The position numbers and the translations under genes are program-made. A stretch of 10,654 nt of DNA from Bacteroidota bacterium (GTDB lineage Bacteria > Bacteroidota > Bacteroidia > Chitinophagales > Chitinophagaceae), in contig JAEWJV010000289.1 of NCBI GenBank assembly GCA_023386395.1, positions 1-10,654 on the forward strand, written 5' to 3'. The notes below the pieces were generated by a model. The model was not told the DNA's origin, searched no databases, and saw nothing but the letters and a program-made list of their open reading frames with translations. Below, piece after piece: positions 1 to 6,802 of this stretch (position 1 is its first letter; each line of letters starts with the position of its first letter).

Positions 1-929
1 CGGTTGAGGAAACAGAAAAAATGCTGGAAGTGTATGCCGAATTCGCAGAAAAATATATGGCCCTGCCCGTGGTGAGAGGAGTCAAAACGCCGGGTGAAAG
101 ATTCGCGGGCGCAGAGAACACCTATTGCATTGAAGCGTTGATGCAGGATGGCAAGGCCCTCCAGGCGGGCACCTCGCATTTCCTGGGACAGAATTTCGCG
201 AAAGCATTTGAAGTAAAATTCCTGAGTAAGGAAAACAAACAGGAATATGTATGGGCCACCAGTTGGGGTGTAAGCACCCGTTTGATTGGTGCCCTTGTAA
301 TGGCGCACAGCGATGATGACGGGCTTATACTTCCGCCAAAAATTGCACCCCACCAGGTGGTAATTGTGCCTATTTATAAAAACGATGAACAAAAGGCTGC
401 TATCACCCATAAGGCAAATGAAATTACGGCAAGCCTTAAACAATTGGGCATAAGGGTTAAATACGATGATTCAGATAATGCAAGGCCGGGCTGGAAGTTT
501 GCGGAATATGAAATGAAAGGCGTTCCCGTGCGAATTGCTATTGGCCCGAAAGACCTGGAAAACAATACTGCAGAAATAGCGAGAAGAGATACCAAAGAAA
601 AGAAAACGATAAGCCTTGATAATATAATGGGTGAGGTTATTTACCTGCTCACCGATATCCAAAGCAATATTTTCAATAAGGCCAAAAAGCATCTTGACGA
701 GCACATTACCGAAGTAAATACATGGGATGAGTTTGTTGATGTATTGGAAAACAAAACCGGCTTTGTAAGCGCACATTGGGATGGTACCGGTGAAACGGAA
801 GAAAAAATCAAGGAGCTTACAAAAGCCACTATACGCTGCATACCTTTTGATGCCAAACAGGAAGAAGGCGTTTGTGTACTGACAGGAAAGCCTTCCAAAC
901 AAAGGGTGTTATTTGCAAAAGCTTACTAA
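1..929 (+). CDS. proS: Prolyl-tRNA synthetase, archaeal/eukaryotic type (5' end outside the window)
   Basis: The reading frame is already open at position 3 and runs to TAA at 927-929, so only the last 308 residues are visible and the ATG at 21 is internal. Prolyl-tRNA synthetase charges tRNA-Pro with proline in the cytoplasm. The visible part starts within the class II catalytic core: [15 protein letters not shown] and [14 protein letters not shown] fit the region around motif 2, and [13 protein letters not shown] followed by [15 protein letters not shown] is motif 3 and the start of the anticodon-binding domain (QVVIVPIYK). The end, with [12 protein letters not shown] and a final Tyr (AKAY), matches the C-terminal extension typical of the short archaeal/eukaryotic-like form rather than the long E. 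coli form with an editing insert. A rho-independent terminator follows directly. The family call is firm; only the missing 5' end is uncertain. Confidence 0.95.
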   Translation, partial: VEETEKMLEVYAEFAEKYMALPVVRGVKTPGERFAGAENTYCIEALMQDGKALQAGTSHFLGQNFAKAFEVKFLSKENKQEYVWATSWGVSTRLIGALVMAHSDDDGLILPPKIAPHQVVIVPIYKNDEQKAAITHKANEITASLKQLGIRVKYDDSDNARPGWKFAEYEMKGVPVRIAIGPKDLENNTAEIARRDTKEKKTISLDNIMGEVIYLLTDIQSNIFNKAKKHLDEHITEVNTWDEFVDVLENKTGFVSAHWDGTGETEEKIKELTKATIRCIPFDAKQEEGVCVLTGKPSKQRVLFAKAY

Positions 930-976
930 TAAAGGTGGTAATATTAACTTATCCGATCCTTATCAAAATATGTATT

Positions 977-1009
977 AAAAACCGGTGCTTTTCACCGGTT
1001 TTTATTTTT
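977..1009 (+). terminator. Rho-independent terminator of proS
   Basis: ACCGGTG (981-987) and CACCGGT (993-999) form a perfect 7-bp GC-rich stem around a 5-nt loop (CTTTT). An A-tract before it and a T-tract after it (to about 1009) extend the stem to 11 bp and supply the U-run. It lies 48 bp after the proS stop. Its T-rich tail also carries the probable -7 element of the next gene. Confidence 0.85.
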
Positions 1010-1010
1010 G
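1003..1010 (+). promoter_or_regulatory. Probable Bacteroidota -7 promoter element for the glycoside hydrolase gene
   Basis: TATTTTTG fits the Bacteroidota -7 consensus TAnnTTTG exactly. It lies 18 bp before the preferred ATG at 1029, which would give a leader of only about 12 nt. No convincing -33 TTTG is visible because that space is taken by the proS terminator hairpin. A chance match in a T-run is possible. Confidence 0.4.
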
Positions 1011-1028
1011 CAGAAACGAATTGCCGGT

Positions 1029-2774
1029 ATGAAAATAATGATGGGCTTGCTTGGCTTTGCAGTATGTGTATTGTTTAGTTTCTGCAAAAAACAAATTGGC
1101 GGCAACGATGATGACAATGGCGGCACAAATCCGCCGCCGGATGATGATACTATTCCAGCAATAATAACGCCTGCAGATCCAACACTTGCTAATACCATCG
1201 GTTTTTTTATAGATGGATGGCAACCTAAAACTTTTACTGCACCGAAAGCAAAAGATACTGCTGCACCTGCTTCGTCAGGCATCACTGTTACGGTGGATGC
1301 ATCAACTGTTATTACCAAAATATCACCCTTGCTTTTTGGTAATAATGCCAATTCCTGGATGGGCGATTTTACTGATGCAACATTATTGCAGTACATCAAA
1401 GACCTAAAACCAAAAGTTATACGGTTTCCCGGCGGAAGCATCAGCGATATTTATTTCTGGAACCAACTTGCCAATTCAAAACCTAGCGGTGCGCCTGATA
1501 ATTTGCTGAATGCAGATGGCGTTTCATCGCCTGCCGGTTACTGGAGTGGAATGAATAATGATAGCTGGACTTGCCCAGTTGACAAATATTATCAGATGCT
1601 CCAAAATACCGGCAATGAAGGCATGATAACCGTTAATTATGGTTATGCCCGTTATGGCACATCTTCAAACCCGGTTGCGGCCGCGGCACATCTTGCTGCA
1701 GACTGGGTGCGGTACGATAATGGCCGTACAAAATACTGGGAGATTGGTAATGAAAATCATGGCACCTGGGAGGCAGGTTACCGCATTGATGTTTCCCAAA
1801 ACAAAGATGGACAGCCGCAAATAGTGACAGGAACTTTATACGGGCAACATTTTAAAATTTTTGCAGATTCCATGCGCAAAGCAGCCAGTGAAATTGGGGC
1901 AACCATTTATATAGGCGCTTTACTTATAAGCCAGTTGCCGCAATCTTATCAAACAGAAACAGAAAAGAACTGGAATAATGGGGTGCTTACCGCGGCAGGC
2001 AACATGCCTGATTTTTTAATTACCCATGATTATTTCACAGCGTATCAAACAAATGCACCGCCTGCTGAAGTGCTGGCCAGCGCCACCAGCGTGCCTTCTG
2101 CAATAATGAATTATTTAAACCAAAGCCAGCAAAACGCCGCTCTATCTTCCAAACCAATTGCTTTAACTGAATTTAATATATTCTCACAGGGCTCGCAGCA
2201 GCAGGTTTCCCAGGTAGCCGGCATGCATGCGGTGCTTGTATTAAACGAATTGATGAAGAATAAATTCGGTTTTGCCAGCCGCTGGGACCTTGCCAATGCA
2301 TGGGAAAACGGAAATGATCATGGCATGTTTAGCCAGGGTGATGAGCCTGGTGTACCAAAATGGAATCCCCGGCCTGCGTTTTACTATTATTATTTTCTGC
2401 AAAAAATGCTGGGTGATCGTTGTATAAATGCCAGTGTTTCAGGCGGAAATAATATTAATGCCTATGCGGCCACATTTAGTTCGGGGGAAATTGGTGTAAC
2501 TCTCGTTAACCAGTCTTCATCATCCCAAACAATAAAACTTGCTTATAAAAATTTTAATGCCGGCAGCAAATTTTACTGGTACACTTTAACCGGCGGAACA
2601 GATAACAATGGTTTTTCAAGAAAAGTTTACGTAAACGGCCAGGGAACAAATTTGCCGGCAGGCGGCCCTTTAAATTATACTTCTGTAAAAGCTTATTCGG
2701 CAAGTGCAGTAAACGGGGTTTATGTAAACCTGCCGCCTATGAGCGTGGTTTTCCTGGTGGTTGACAAGCTATAA
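1029..2774 (+). CDS. Lipoprotein glycoside hydrolase of clan GH-A, alpha-L-arabinofuranosidase-like
   Basis: Likely a surface or periplasmic enzyme that removes sugar side chains, perhaps arabinose, from plant polysaccharide; the substrate is inferred. From ATG 1029 it has 581 residues. An upstream in-frame TTG at 1008 exists, but ATG 1029 gives a normal lipoprotein signal: MKIMM, a hydrophobic stretch, then Cys19 followed by Lys-Lys. The residues before Cys19 (FSF) make a relaxed lipobox. An Asp/Asn/Pro-rich tether (about 24-40) follows, as in Bacteroidota surface lipoproteins. The catalytic barrel shows VIRFPGGSISDIYFW (about 130-144), the acid/base motif YWEIGNE (Glu242), HDYF (about 333-336) and a probable nucleophile in ALTEFN (Glu381). 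From about residue 470 the sequence looks like the C-terminal beta-sandwich of GH51/GH30-type enzymes. No SusC/SusD genes are adjacent, so there is no sign of a polysaccharide utilisation locus. The exact GH family is not settled by eye. Confidence 0.75.
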   Translation: MKIMMGLLGFAVCVLFSFCKKQIGGNDDDNGGTNPPPDDDTIPAIITPADPTLANTIGFFIDGWQPKTFTAPKAKDTAAPASSGITVTVDASTVITKISPLLFGNNANSWMGDFTDATLLQYIKDLKPKVIRFPGGSISDIYFWNQLANSKPSGAPDNLLNADGVSSPAGYWSGMNNDSWTCPVDKYYQMLQNTGNEGMITVNYGYARYGTSSNPVAAAAHLAADWVRYDNGRTKYWEIGNENHGTWEAGYRIDVSQNKDGQPQIVTGTLYGQHFKIFADSMRKAASEIGATIYIGALLISQLPQSYQTETEKNWNNGVLTAAGNMPDFLITHDYFTAYQTNAPPAEVLASATSVPSAIMNYLNQSQQNAALSSKPIALTEFNIFSQGSQQQVSQVAGMHAVLVLNELMKNKFGFASRWDLANAWENGNDHGMFSQGDEPGVPKWNPRPAFYYYYFLQKMLGDRCINASVSGGNNINAYAATFSSGEIGVTLVNQSSSSQTIKLAYKNFNAGSKFYWYTLTGGTDNNGFSRKVYVNGQGTNLPAGGPLNYTSVKAYSASAVNGVYVNLPPMSVVFLVVDKL

Positions 2775-2779
2775 AAAAG

Positions 2780-2807
2780 TAAAGGCCACAGCACATTGTG
2801 ACCTTTA
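2780..2807. terminator. Bidirectional hairpin between convergent genes
   Basis: AAAGGCCAC (2781-2789) and GTGACCTTT (2798-2806) form a 9-bp stem with one C-A mismatch around an 8-nt loop, closed by T2780-A2807. On the minus strand the hairpin is followed by ACTTTTTTAT, a fair U-run, so it suits the minus-strand gene best. On the plus strand it lies 5 bp after the glycoside hydrolase stop but has no clean T-tract. Confidence 0.55.
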
Positions 2808-2810
2808 AAA

Positions 2811-2832
2811 GGATTGTTTTAAGCAGCAATCC
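2811..2832 (-). terminator. Second hairpin downstream of the DUF6496 gene
   Basis: GGATTG (2811-2816) pairs with CAATCC (2827-2832), extended by a G-T and a T-A pair, around a short loop. Read on the minus strand it is followed by TTTTAAAGG. It lies 35 bp past the stop of the minus-strand gene and may act together with the hairpin at 2780-2807. Confidence 0.35.
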
Positions 2833-2867
2833 AAGAAGTTAAAGCGAGAGCAATTTATTTAATAATT

Positions 2868-3179
2868 CTATTTAGAGCTCTTCTTTGCTGATTTTTTTGC
2901 CGATTTCTTAGCTGTCTTTTTTGGTGCAACCTTTTTTGCCGTCTTTTTAGGAGCCGATTTTTTAGCTGATTTCTTAGGAGCTGATTTTTTCGCGGTCTTC
3001 TTTGCAGCCTTCTTCGGAACCTTGCCGCCTTCCTTTCGGGCTTCGGATAAACCTATTGCAATTGCCTGCTTCCGGCTTGTAACTTTTTTACCACTCCGGC
3101 CACTTTTTAGTTTGCCTTCTTTCATTTCGTCCATAGCACGTTTTACTTTGCTTTGGGCTTTTTTTCCATATTTAGCCAT
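2868..3179 (-). CDS. Small basic DUF6496 protein with a histone H1-like Lys/Ala tail
   Basis: A 103-residue, very basic protein. Residues 1-54 (beginning MAKYGKKAQSKVKRAMDEMK, and including KSGRSGKKVTSRKQAIAIGL) match the DUF6496 pattern as I recall it; the function of that domain is not known to me. Residues 55-103 are a low-complexity tail of KKSAPKK, KKTA and KKSA units with a single Val, the same style as the C-terminal tail of histone H1 and the bacterial Hc1/AlgP-like proteins. Such tails bind DNA non-specifically, so a nucleoid-associated role is a reasonable inference but is not shown. The start codon is unambiguous (CAT at 3177-3179 on the plus strand). The gene converges on the glycoside hydrolase gene and diverges from the DUF72 gene. 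The stop is TAG at 2868-2870. Confidence 0.85.
   Translation of the reverse strand: MAKYGKKAQSKVKRAMDEMKEGKLKSGRSGKKVTSRKQAIAIGLSEARKEGGKVPKKAAKKTAKKSAPKKSAKKSAPKKTAKKVAPKKTAKKSAKKSAKKSSK
2871..3017 (-). repeat. Degenerate in-frame repeats encoding the Lys/Ala/Pro tail
   Basis: This half of the small basic gene is made of imperfect repeats, seen on the plus strand as variants of GATTTTTTAGCTGATTTC and GGAGC(C/T)GATTTTTT. They encode KKSA, KKTA and APKK units. Such tracts expand and contract easily, so tail length probably varies between strains. Confidence 0.6.
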
Positions 3180-3194
3180 CTTATTTATTTTAAC

Positions 3195-3210
3195 AGGTTA
3201 GTAATAACCT
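3195..3210. repeat. Small inverted repeat in the DUF6496 5' leader
   Basis: AGGTTA (3195-3200) and TAACCT (3205-3210) form a perfect 6-bp stem with a 4-nt loop. It begins 16 bp upstream of the minus-strand start codon, within the probable leader. It could be an operator or an mRNA hairpin; nothing else supports a role. Confidence 0.3.
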
Positions 3211-3217
3211 AAACCAT

Positions 3218-3245
3218 CAAAATATTTGCCATCTCTGTCATGCAA
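3218..3245 (-). promoter_or_regulatory. Weak candidate promoter for the DUF6496 gene
   Basis: On the minus strand TATTTTG (3218-3224) is one T short of TAnnTTTG, and a TTG (3243-3245) lies 18 nt upstream of it. The position suits the gene that starts at 3179. The match is imperfect. Confidence 0.25.
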
Positions 3246-3321
3246 TATTATATACAATCGGCTGATGGCAGGTTATCCTAAAGTTATCTTTAAAATGGAG
3301 TTGTTTTTGAATGACTTTGTT

Positions 3322-4044
3322 ATGCAGTATTATATTGGTTGTTCAGGTTTTTATAATAAAGACTGGAAAGAAACATTTTATCCCAAGGGCCTTCCACAAA
3401 GCAAATGGTTTGAATATTACTGTACCCGGTTCAACACCCTTGAGCTAAACACTACATTCTATCGTTTTCCAACAGTGGAAATGCTGCAAAAATGGTATAA
3501 CAAAAGCCCGGCTGATTTTAAGTTTTCGGTTAAAGCGCCAAGATTAATTACGCACTATAAACAGTTGAATGATTGCAAACAATTACTGGATGATTTTTAT
3601 GGTACAATACAAGAAGGGTTGAAAGAAAAGCTTGGCCCGGTGCTTTTCCAGTTTCCGGCAAGGATTGTTTATAATGAGGAATTTTTGCAACGCATTGCGC
3701 AAAATATAAATACTTCATTCATTAACATAGTTGAATTAAGACAGGCCGACTGGTGGAATCAGCATGTAATTAACGTGTTTTCAAATTACAATATCAGCTT
3801 TTGTGGCATCAGCATCCAAAATTTGCCGGATGAGATAATGGCTAATACTTCCACTTTGTACTACCGCTTTCATGGCTTTTCAAAATTATATTTCTCTCAA
3901 TACTCTGAAAAGGAAATAGAGGATTTTGCGATGGAACTTAAAAGGAAAGCAATCAATAAAACGGCTTATATCTTTTTTAATAATACCGCAACTATGGCTG
4001 CCATATATAATGCTTTCGAATTAAAGAATTTCCTGGCTGATTAA
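3322..4044 (+). CDS. DUF72 (YecE-family) protein
   Basis: A 240-residue member of the DUF72/YecE family, TIM-barrel-like proteins of unknown biochemical function. Family landmarks are all present: the opening MQYYIGCSGFYNKDWK, ELNTTFYRFP (41-50), FKFSVKAPRLITH (67-78), LGPVLFQFP (104-112), the VELR strand with a following Trp (137-144), YRFHG (181-185) and YIFFNN (216-221). The frame stays open upstream to a TTG at 3226, but the family normally begins at the MQYYIG-like strand, so ATG 3322 is chosen. The length is typical. It ends 66 bp before sufB and has no evident link to iron-sulfur assembly. I see no convincing promoter of its own. Confidence 0.88.
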   Translation: MQYYIGCSGFYNKDWKETFYPKGLPQSKWFEYYCTRFNTLELNTTFYRFPTVEMLQKWYNKSPADFKFSVKAPRLITHYKQLNDCKQLLDDFYGTIQEGLKEKLGPVLFQFPARIVYNEEFLQRIAQNINTSFINIVELRQADWWNQHVINVFSNYNISFCGISIQNLPDEIMANTSTLYYRFHGFSKLYFSQYSEKEIEDFAMELKRKAINKTAYIFFNNTATMAAIYNAFELKNFLAD

Positions 4045-4059
4045 CCCGCTTTAACTCTC

Positions 4060-4083
4060 ATAAATTTTAATTTATACTTTTTT
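4060..4083 (+). terminator. Possible weak AT-only terminator after the DUF72 gene
   Basis: ATAAAT (4060-4065) and ATTTAT (4070-4075) pair perfectly around TTTA, followed by ACTTTTTTT. The stem has no GC pair, so termination would be weak, and some transcription could read into suf. Confidence 0.25.
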
Positions 4084-4101
4084 GTACAAATTGATTTGTA
4101 C
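4081..4101. promoter_or_regulatory. Candidate operator: perfect 18-bp inverted repeat over the suf promoter
   Basis: GTACAAAT (4084-4091) and ATTTGTAC (4094-4101) are perfect inverted repeats separated by TG. The upstream TTTGTAC (4081-4087) overlaps the left arm, giving three TTTGTAC half-sites in 21 bp. The right arm ends inside the -7 element, so a bound protein would block RNA polymerase. The regulator is unknown; an iron- or cluster-sensing repressor would make sense for suf but is not shown here. Confidence 0.5.
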
Positions 4102-4106
4102 TTTTG
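4099..4106 (+). promoter_or_regulatory. suf operon promoter, -7 element
   Basis: TACTTTTG matches the Bacteroidota TAnnTTTG element exactly. The T-rich TTTTTTTG ending at 4084 could serve as a poor -33 element, though the spacing is short. With the usual distance from this element, transcription would start at or next to the sufB ATG (4111), giving a leaderless or near-leaderless mRNA. No other clear TAnnTTTG is seen in the later suf gaps, which supports a single operon. Confidence 0.65.
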
Positions 4107-4110
4107 CAGC

Positions 4111-5559
4111 ATGAGCGAAATGATAGCAACATTAGAGCAAACCGCTCTCAGTGATTACAAATATGGTTTTGTTACAGATATCGAGGCAGATGAAGCCCCG
4201 CTCGGTTTGAATGAAGATATTATCCGTTTTATTTCAGCAAAAAAGGAAGAGCCTGAATGGATGCTCGAATGGCGTTTAAAGGCTTTCCGGTACTGGAAAA
4301 GTATTGAAGATAAAGAGCCGGCCTGGGCAAATATTTCTTATCTAAAAATTGATTACCAGGCAATTAAATATTATTCGGCGCCTAAGCAAAAGGCAAAGCC
4401 AAAAAGCCTGGATGAAGTTGACCCCGAGCTCCGCAAAACTTTTGAGAAACTCGGCATTTCCTTAACGGAACAAAAACGCCTTTCCGGGGTTGCAGTTGAT
4501 GCGGTGATTGACAGCATTTCTATTGCCACCACTTTTAAGGAACAGCTTGCTGAACAAGGTATTATTTTCTGCTCCATCACAGAAGCCATTCACAACCATC
4601 CTGAACTGGTTAAAAAATACCTCGGTTCTGTTGTTCCGATGACAGATAATTATTTTGCCGCATTGAATTCAGCTGTTTTTACCGATGGCTCTTTTTGTTA
4701 TATCCCAAAAGGCGTTCGCTGCCCGATGGAATTATCTACGTATTTCCGCATTAATGCTGAAAATACCGGTCAATTTGAAAGAACATTGTTAATAGCCGAT
4801 GAAGGCGCTTATGTAAGTTATCTGGAAGGTTGCACGGCGCCAATGCGTGACGAAAATCAATTACACGCGGCTGTTGTTGAACTCATTGCTTTGGATGGGG
4901 GTGAAATAAAATATTCAACCGTACAAAACTGGTATCCCGGCGATAAAGAAGGCAGAGGCGGTATTTACAACTTCGTCACTAAACGCGGAATCTGCGGAGC
5001 GAATGCAAAAATTTCCTGGACGCAGGTTGAAACCGGCTCATCCATCACCTGGAAATATCCAAGCGTTATTTTAAAAGGCGATAATTCAACAGGCGAATTT
5101 TATTCTGTGGCTGTTACCAACAATTTTCAGCAGGCTGATACAGGAACAAAAATGATGCATGTGGGAAAAAACACCCGCAGCCGCATTGTTTCCAAAGGTA
5201 TTTCTGCCGGCAAAAGCCAGAACAGTTACCGTGGGCTGGTGCAGGTGGGAAAAAATGCGCACAATGCCCGCAATTTCTCTCAATGCGATTCTTTGCTTTT
5301 AGGTGATAGATGCGGCGCACATACATTCCCTTACATCGAAACAAAAAACAGCACTTCGATAGTTGAGCATGAGGCAACGACGAGCAAGATTGGTGAAGAC
5401 CAGATATTCTATTGCAACCAGCGCGGCATTGATACAGAAACTGCCGTTGCATTAATTATTAATGGTTTTGCCAAAGAAGTAATGAACCAGTTGCCGATGG
5501 AATTTGCAGTTGAAGCGCAGAAATTATTAGCGATTAGTTTGGAGGGAAGTGTGGGTTAG
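4111..5559 (+). CDS. sufB: Fe-S cluster scaffold protein SufB
   Basis: SufB, 482 residues, is the core of the cytosolic SufBCD complex on which new Fe-S clusters are built. ATG 4111 is preferred over the in-frame TTG at 4096, which lies inside the promoter. The beta-helix core is clear: [51 protein letters not shown] and [13 protein letters not shown]. The C-terminal region has [18 protein letters not shown], in which Cys401 aligns with the E. coli cysteine that receives sulfur (Cys405), then [13 protein letters not shown] with the conserved acidic residue (about Glu429), and ends in the standard [18 protein letters not shown]. Length is normal and no key residue is missing. It starts the operon; an inserted element separates it from its partner sufC. 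Confidence 0.97.
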   Translation: MSEMIATLEQTALSDYKYGFVTDIEADEAPLGLNEDIIRFISAKKEEPEWMLEWRLKAFRYWKSIEDKEPAWANISYLKIDYQAIKYYSAPKQKAKPKSLDEVDPELRKTFEKLGISLTEQKRLSGVAVDAVIDSISIATTFKEQLAEQGIIFCSITEAIHNHPELVKKYLGSVVPMTDNYFAALNSAVFTDGSFCYIPKGVRCPMELSTYFRINAENTGQFERTLLIADEGAYVSYLEGCTAPMRDENQLHAAVVELIALDGGEIKYSTVQNWYPGDKEGRGGIYNFVTKRGICGANAKISWTQVETGSSITWKYPSVILKGDNSTGEFYSVAVTNNFQQADTGTKMMHVGKNTRSRIVSKGISAGKSQNSYRGLVQVGKNAHNARNFSQCDSLLLGDRCGAHTFPYIETKNSTSIVEHEATTSKIGEDQIFYCNQRGIDTETAVALIINGFAKEVMNQLPMEFAVEAQKLLAISLEGSVG

Positions 5560-5561
5560 GA

Positions 5562-5593
5562 AGCTATTAGCTATTTGCGATTAGCCGTTAGCT
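5562..5593. repeat. Left terminal inverted repeat (heptad type)
   Basis: Read as 7-nt units it is AGCTATT, AGCTATT, TGCGATT, AGCCGTT, AGCT. It begins 2 bp after the sufB stop. It folds on itself only poorly (5-bp and 4-bp segments) but pairs well with the right repeat at 5988-6019. Confidence 0.8.
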
Positions 5594-5608
5594 AAGAAAG
5601 ATTCAAAA

Positions 5609-6007
5609 ATGAAAAATTATAAGGAACTACATATCTGGCAAAAGGGGATTGAAATTGTTAAGCAGGTTTACTTGTTGACAAAGCAATTTCCAGACACAGA
5701 AAAGTTTGGTATAGTTTCTCAAATAACAAGAGCAGCGGTTTCTATTCCTGCAAATATTGCTGAAGGCAGCAGCAGAAACAGCGATAAAGATTATGCAAGA
5801 TTCCTTCAACTTTCTTTAGGTTCTGCTTTTGAAGTTCAAACCTATTTAGTAATTGCTAAAGAAATGAATTGGGCTTCATTAGAAGGTATCAATATAATAG
5901 AATTGTTACTTGAAGAAGAAATAAAAATGATTCATCGCTTCATCAATACTTTAAATAGTTCGAATAACATTCAAACGCTAAAAGAAAAGCTAACAGCCAA
6001 GGGCTAA
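5609..6007 (+). CDS. Four-helix bundle protein (23S rRNA intervening-sequence protein family)
   Basis: 132 residues of the S23/IVP four-helix-bundle family. Family marks are YKELHIWQKGIEIVKQVY (4-21), LTKQFPDTEKFG (23-34), SQITRAAVSIPANIAEGSSR (37-56) and the helix FLQLSLGSAFEVQTYLVIA (65-83). It is predicted all-helical and probably oligomeric, and the family is related to the Avd accessory protein of diversity-generating retroelements. The molecular role of free-standing members is unknown; nucleic-acid binding is suggested by the family context. ATG 5609 follows AAGAAAG by 9 bases, a plausible ribosome site. The last six codons and the stop lie inside the right terminal repeat. It is not a suf component: it interrupts the normal sufB-sufC pair, so it is best read as cargo of an inserted element that is co-transcribed with suf. 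Confidence 0.88.
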   Translation: MKNYKELHIWQKGIEIVKQVYLLTKQFPDTEKFGIVSQITRAAVSIPANIAEGSSRNSDKDYARFLQLSLGSAFEVQTYLVIAKEMNWASLEGINIIELLLEEEIKMIHRFINTLNSSNNIQTLKEKLTAKG

Positions 6008-6019
6008 TAGCTAATAGCT
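5988..6019. repeat. Right terminal inverted repeat (heptad type)
   Basis: On the minus strand it reads AGCTATT, AGCTATT, AGCCCTT, GGCTGTT, AGCT, the same heptad plan as the left copy. It contains the end of the four-helix gene (stop TAA 6005-6007) and is followed by seven Ts, so the local hairpin AGCC-AAG-GGCT (5995-6005) plus the T-run might also weaken transcription. Confidence 0.8.
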
Positions 6020-6041
6020 TTTTTTAAGAAGAAATAATATT

Positions 6042-6800
6042 ATGTTAACGATTAACAACTTACACGCACAAATAGAGGATAAGAAAATATTAAACGGTAT
6101 TGATCTGCATATAAATGCCGGTGAGGTGCATGCAATCATGGGGCCGAATGGTTCCGGGAAAAGCACTTTGGCATCTGTGCTGGCAGGCAGAAGTGATTAT
6201 GAAGTTACTGATGGTACCGTTGAATTTGATGGCGTTGATCTTTTGGAAATGGCGCCCGAGGAAAGAGCAAGAGAAGGTTTGTTCCTCGCTTTTCAATACC
6301 CGATTGAAATTCCGGGTGTAAGCACCACCAATTTTATTAAAACAGCCGTGAATGAAGCCCGCAAACATCGCGGGCAGGAAGCACTGGATGCAGTTTCTTT
6401 TTTGAAACTCATGAAAGAAAGAATGAAGCTGGTGAAGATTGATCAATCGCTTTTAAGCCGTTCTTTAAATGAAGGTTTTAGCGGTGGTGAAAAGAAACGC
6501 AACGAAATTTTTCAAATGGCAATGCTTGAACCAAAGCTTGCTATTTTAGATGAAACAGATAGCGGACTTGATATTGATGCATTACGCATTGTTGCAGATG
6601 GCGTAAACACTTTGAAGACAAAAGATAATGCTGTTTTGTTGATAACACACTATCAGCGTTTGCTGGATTACATCGTTCCTGATTTTGTGCATGTATTATA
6701 TAAAGGAAGAATTGTGAAATCTGGCGGTAAAGAATTGGCTTTGGAATTGGAAGAAAAAGGTTACGATTTCATTAAGCAAACAGTTGCTGAAGAAGTTTAA
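6042..6800 (+). CDS. sufC: Fe-S assembly ATPase SufC
   Basis: SufC, 252 residues, is the ABC-type ATPase that binds SufB and SufD and powers conformational change during cluster assembly. All ATPase motifs are intact: Walker A GPNGSGKST (34-42), Q-loop Gln85 in AFQYP, signature SGGEKKR (147-153), Walker B LAILDE (166-171), D-loop SGLD (174-177) and the switch His203 in ITHYQRLLDY. KKRNE and the SGLDIDAL stretch are typical of SufC rather than of transport ATPases. ATG 6042 gives the standard N-terminus MLTINNLHAQ. It follows the inserted element by 22 bp; its usual neighbour sufB is displaced upstream by that insertion. A perfect 10-bp hairpin begins just past its stop. Confidence 0.97.
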   Translation: MLTINNLHAQIEDKKILNGIDLHINAGEVHAIMGPNGSGKSTLASVLAGRSDYEVTDGTVEFDGVDLLEMAPEERAREGLFLAFQYPIEIPGVSTTNFIKTAVNEARKHRGQEALDAVSFLKLMKERMKLVKIDQSLLSRSLNEGFSGGEKKRNEIFQMAMLEPKLAILDETDSGLDIDALRIVADGVNTLKTKDNAVLLITHYQRLLDYIVPDFVHVLYKGRIVKSGGKELALELEEKGYDFIKQTVAEEV

Positions 6801-6802
6801 GA

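Larger units (their letters stand above)
5562..6019 (+). mobile_element. 458-bp element: four-helix-bundle gene between 32-nt terminal inverted repeats
   Basis: Left repeat 5562-5593 and right repeat 5988-6019 are inverted copies of equal length. Aligned without gaps they agree at 27 of 32 positions, the outer 14 (AGCTATTAGCTATT) and the inner TTAGCT being exact. The gene between them (5609-6007) ends inside the right repeat, so gene and repeats form one unit. In a transcript the ends could pair and loop out the gene, the same plan as intervening sequences in 23S rRNA that encode the same protein family. No transposase and no obvious target duplication is seen. A T-run (6019-6025) follows. 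Mobility is inferred from the architecture and from a related solo palindrome at 9743-9774. Confidence 0.65.

Noticed and set aside
1008..1028. TTG start seven codons earlier for the glycoside hydrolase
   Set aside because: It overlaps the terminator tail and -7 element and would put charged residues before a signal peptide that is already complete from ATG 1029.
992..1441. Minus-strand open frame inside the glycoside hydrolase gene
   Set aside because: It lies antisense to clear signal-peptide, tether and catalytic-domain coding sequence, and shows no recognisable motif.
3226..3321. N-terminal extension of the DUF72 protein from a TTG at 3226
   Set aside because: The family begins at the MQYYIG-like strand, which starts at ATG 3322, and the extension has no family resemblance and overlaps the promoter region of the divergent gene.
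4096..4110. Five extra residues on SufB from TTG 4096
   Set aside because: These codons are the promoter -7 element and the right arm of the inverted repeat; ATG 4111 gives a normal SufB start.
5524..5540. TTATTAGCGATTAG in the sufB 3' end as another heptad repeat copy
   Set aside because: It encodes the conserved LLAIS stretch of SufB, so the resemblance is explained by coding sequence; at most it could have served as a target site.
5609..6007. Avd accessory gene of a diversity-generating retroelement
   Set aside because: The protein fold family is related, but there is no reverse transcriptase, template repeat or variable repeat in the window.
5552..6030. Target-site duplication flanking the four-helix element
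   Set aside because: The bases outside the two terminal repeats (GGTTAGGA on the left, TTTTTTAAG on the right) do not match.
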